Source: Streptosporangiaceae bacterium (GTDB lineage: Bacteria; Actinomycetota; Actinomycetes; Streptosporangiales; Streptosporangiaceae). Taken from it: a DNA stretch of 6,420 nt. Location: positions 1-6,420 of the forward strand of contig JASHYW010000083.1 of the NCBI GenBank assembly GCA_030042885.1, given 5' to 3'. The position numbers and the translations under genes are program-made. Of the stretch, positions 5,415-6,420 are shown piece by piece. Below the pieces are notes generated by a model, which had not been told where the DNA came from, searched no databases, and was given only the letters and a program-made list of their open reading frames with translations. The first letter of the stretch is position 1, and every line of letters begins with the position of its first letter.

Positions 5415-6420
5415 CTAGCTCAGCGCGGCCAGGCGCTGCTCGAGGCGGGCGATGTCCGCCTGGGCCGCGTCTAGGCGCTGGCGGGTCCTGGCCACCACCT
5501 CGGCGGGCGCCTTCGCGGTGAACTCGGCGTTGCCAAGTTTCCGCGTGGCCTGCTCGGCCTCGCTCCTGGCCGCGGTGAGATCCTTTTCCAGCCTGCGGCG
5601 CTCGGCGGCGACGTCGACGGCGCCGGCCACGTCGAGCTGGACCGCGATGCCCTCGGCGGCCAGGGACGCCGACGGGGCGAAGCCGTCTCCGGGAGGGCCG
5701 AGCCTGAGCAGGACACGGATCCGCTCCTCGTGCCCGGCCAGCGACGTGCCCTGGATGCCCACCAGCCTGGCCGCCACCCGCTGGCCAGGACGCAGCCCCT
5801 GATCCGAGCGGAACCGGCGGACCTCGGTCACCAGCCGCATCAGCGACGACATCTCCGCCTCGGCCGCGGGGTCCGAGTAGTCAAATCCCGCCCAGGATGC
5901 CACCATGACCGACTCCTCGCCGGTCAGCGCGGTCCACAGCTCCTCGGTCACGAATGGCATGACCGGATGCAGCAGGCGCAGCAACTGGTCGAGCACGAAG
6001 CCCAGCACCTGCCGGGTGGTCGTCGCCGCCGCTTCGTCATCTGAGGTCAGCGGGACCTTGGCCAGCTCCAGGTACCAGTCGCAGACCTCGTCCCAGGCGA
6101 AGTGGTACAGCACGTCGCAGATCTTGCCGAACTCGAACTGCTCGAACAGGCTGTCCACCTCGGCGATCACGGCCGACAGCCGGGACAGGATCCACCGATC
6201 CGCGACAGAGTATGAAATGTCGGATTTGTCGTCCGGCTGGGTGGCGAGGGTCGGCGGGGTGGCCGAGGCCGGCTGGGTGGCGGGGGCCGGCTGGGTGGCG
6301 GGGGCCGGCGGGGTGGCGGGGGCCGGCGGGGTGGCGGGGGCCGACGGGGTGGAGGGGACATGAGCGCCGTTGAGCAGGGCGAAGCGGACCGCGTTCCACA
6401 GTTTGTTGCAGAAGTTGCGT
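5415..6420 (-). CDS. valS: Valyl-tRNA synthetase, C-terminal part (5' end outside window)
   Basis: ValRS charges tRNA-Val with valine in the cytoplasm. The frame is open from the right edge (first full codon at 6419) to TAG at 5417-5415, giving 334 residues; the catalytic core lies outside the window. Fragment residues 1-19 (RNFCNKLWNAVRFALLNGA) are the conserved end of the class I catalytic region. Residues 74-81 (DRWILSRL) open the anticodon-binding helical domain, followed by the typical HFAWDEVCDWYLELAK (106-121) and HPVMPFVTEELW (151-162). About 271-333 form the Ala/Arg/Glu-rich coiled-coil tRNA-binding arm (AERRRLEKDL...ARLEQRLAAL), the normal ValRS C-terminus. The oddity is residues 21-62: seven Pro/Ala/Thr hexapeptides encoded by an 18-bp tandem array, in a linker that in relatives I recall is only about 15-20 residues. 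The frame stays open through the array and both flanks are well conserved, so the gene looks functional. Family identity is certain; the effect of the linker is not known. Confidence 0.97.
   Translation of the reverse strand, partial: RNFCNKLWNAVRFALLNGAHVPSTPSAPATPPAPATPPAPATQPAPATQPASATPPTLATQPDDKSDISYSVADRWILSRLSAVIAEVDSLFEQFEFGKICDVLYHFAWDEVCDWYLELAKVPLTSDDEAAATTTRQVLGFVLDQLLRLLHPVMPFVTEELWTALTGEESVMVASWAGFDYSDPAAEAEMSSLMRLVTEVRRFRSDQGLRPGQRVAARLVGIQGTSLAGHEERIRVLLRLGPPGDGFAPSASLAAEGIAVQLDVAGAVDVAAERRRLEKDLTAARSEAEQATRKLGNAEFTAKAPAEVVARTRQRLDAAQADIARLEQRLAALS
6235..6360 (-). repeat. Seven-copy 18-bp in-frame minisatellite within valS
   Basis: Seven consecutive 18-bp units on the plus strand start at 6235, 6253, 6271, 6289, 6307, 6325 and 6343. 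The core units at 6271 and 6289 are identical (ggctgggtggcgggggcc). Those at 6307 and 6325 are identical to each other and differ from the first pair by one base (t to g, fourth position). The outer units (6235, 6253, 6343) are more diverged, as is usual for an array expanding from its middle. Read in the valS frame they give the hexapeptides VPSTPS, APATPP, APATPP, APATQP, APATQP, ASATPP, TLATQP. The unit is a multiple of three, so copy-number change would keep the frame. The array is strongly strand-biased (G-rich plus strand). Confidence 0.95.

Noticed and set aside
6167..6361. Minus-strand frame encoding a PPPPRRP-type repeat protein
   Set aside because: It is another phase of the same valS repeat array, while the valS frame continues with conserved sequence on both sides.
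5905..6363. Plus-strand open frame encoding GWVAGAGGVAGA repeats
   Set aside because: It is the opposite-strand reading of the valS array; an 18-bp GC-rich unit without stops keeps several frames open.

Overview
The window is a high-GC stretch of chromosomal housekeeping genes. Every supported gene lies on the minus strand. Codon use, protein sequences and gene order point to an actinobacterium of the Streptomyces/Streptosporangiales/Frankiales type; the genus cannot be fixed from the sequence. Read in the direction of transcription (right to left), the order is: the 3' part of valS (valyl-tRNA synthetase), folC (folylpolyglutamate/dihydrofolate synthase), a small DUF4233 membrane-protein gene, a 549-base stretch without a convincing gene, mreB, mreC, and mreD running off the left edge. 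This is the arrangement known from Streptomyces (valS-folC-DUF4233-ndk-mreBCD), except that no intact ndk is present in the place where it normally lies.

Layout: 5415-6420 valS, open at the right edge and carrying an in-frame array of seven 18-bp repeats. 5229-5414 a G-rich spacer with two hairpins, one directly after the valS stop. 3804-5228 folC. 3374-3730 the DUF4233 gene, whose 3' end including its stop codon is tandemly duplicated (42 bp x 2). 2825-3373 a repeat- and hairpin-bearing gap with at most a decayed trace of ndk. 1793-2824 mreB. 745-1731 mreC. 1-745 mreD, incomplete.

How the genes work together: MreB (actin-like filament), MreC (membrane-anchored scaffold) and MreD (integral membrane partner) form a morphogenetic complex that organises peptidoglycan synthesis. 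mreB-mreC are 61 bp apart and mreC-mreD share one base (TGATG), so they look like one operon. valS and folC serve translation and folate metabolism; their proximity is conserved synteny, not evidence of a shared pathway.

I found no new multi-gene system. The most unusual signals are the proline/alanine/threonine-rich minisatellite inside valS, the missing ndk with its repeat-rich replacement, and the duplication across the DUF4233 stop codon.
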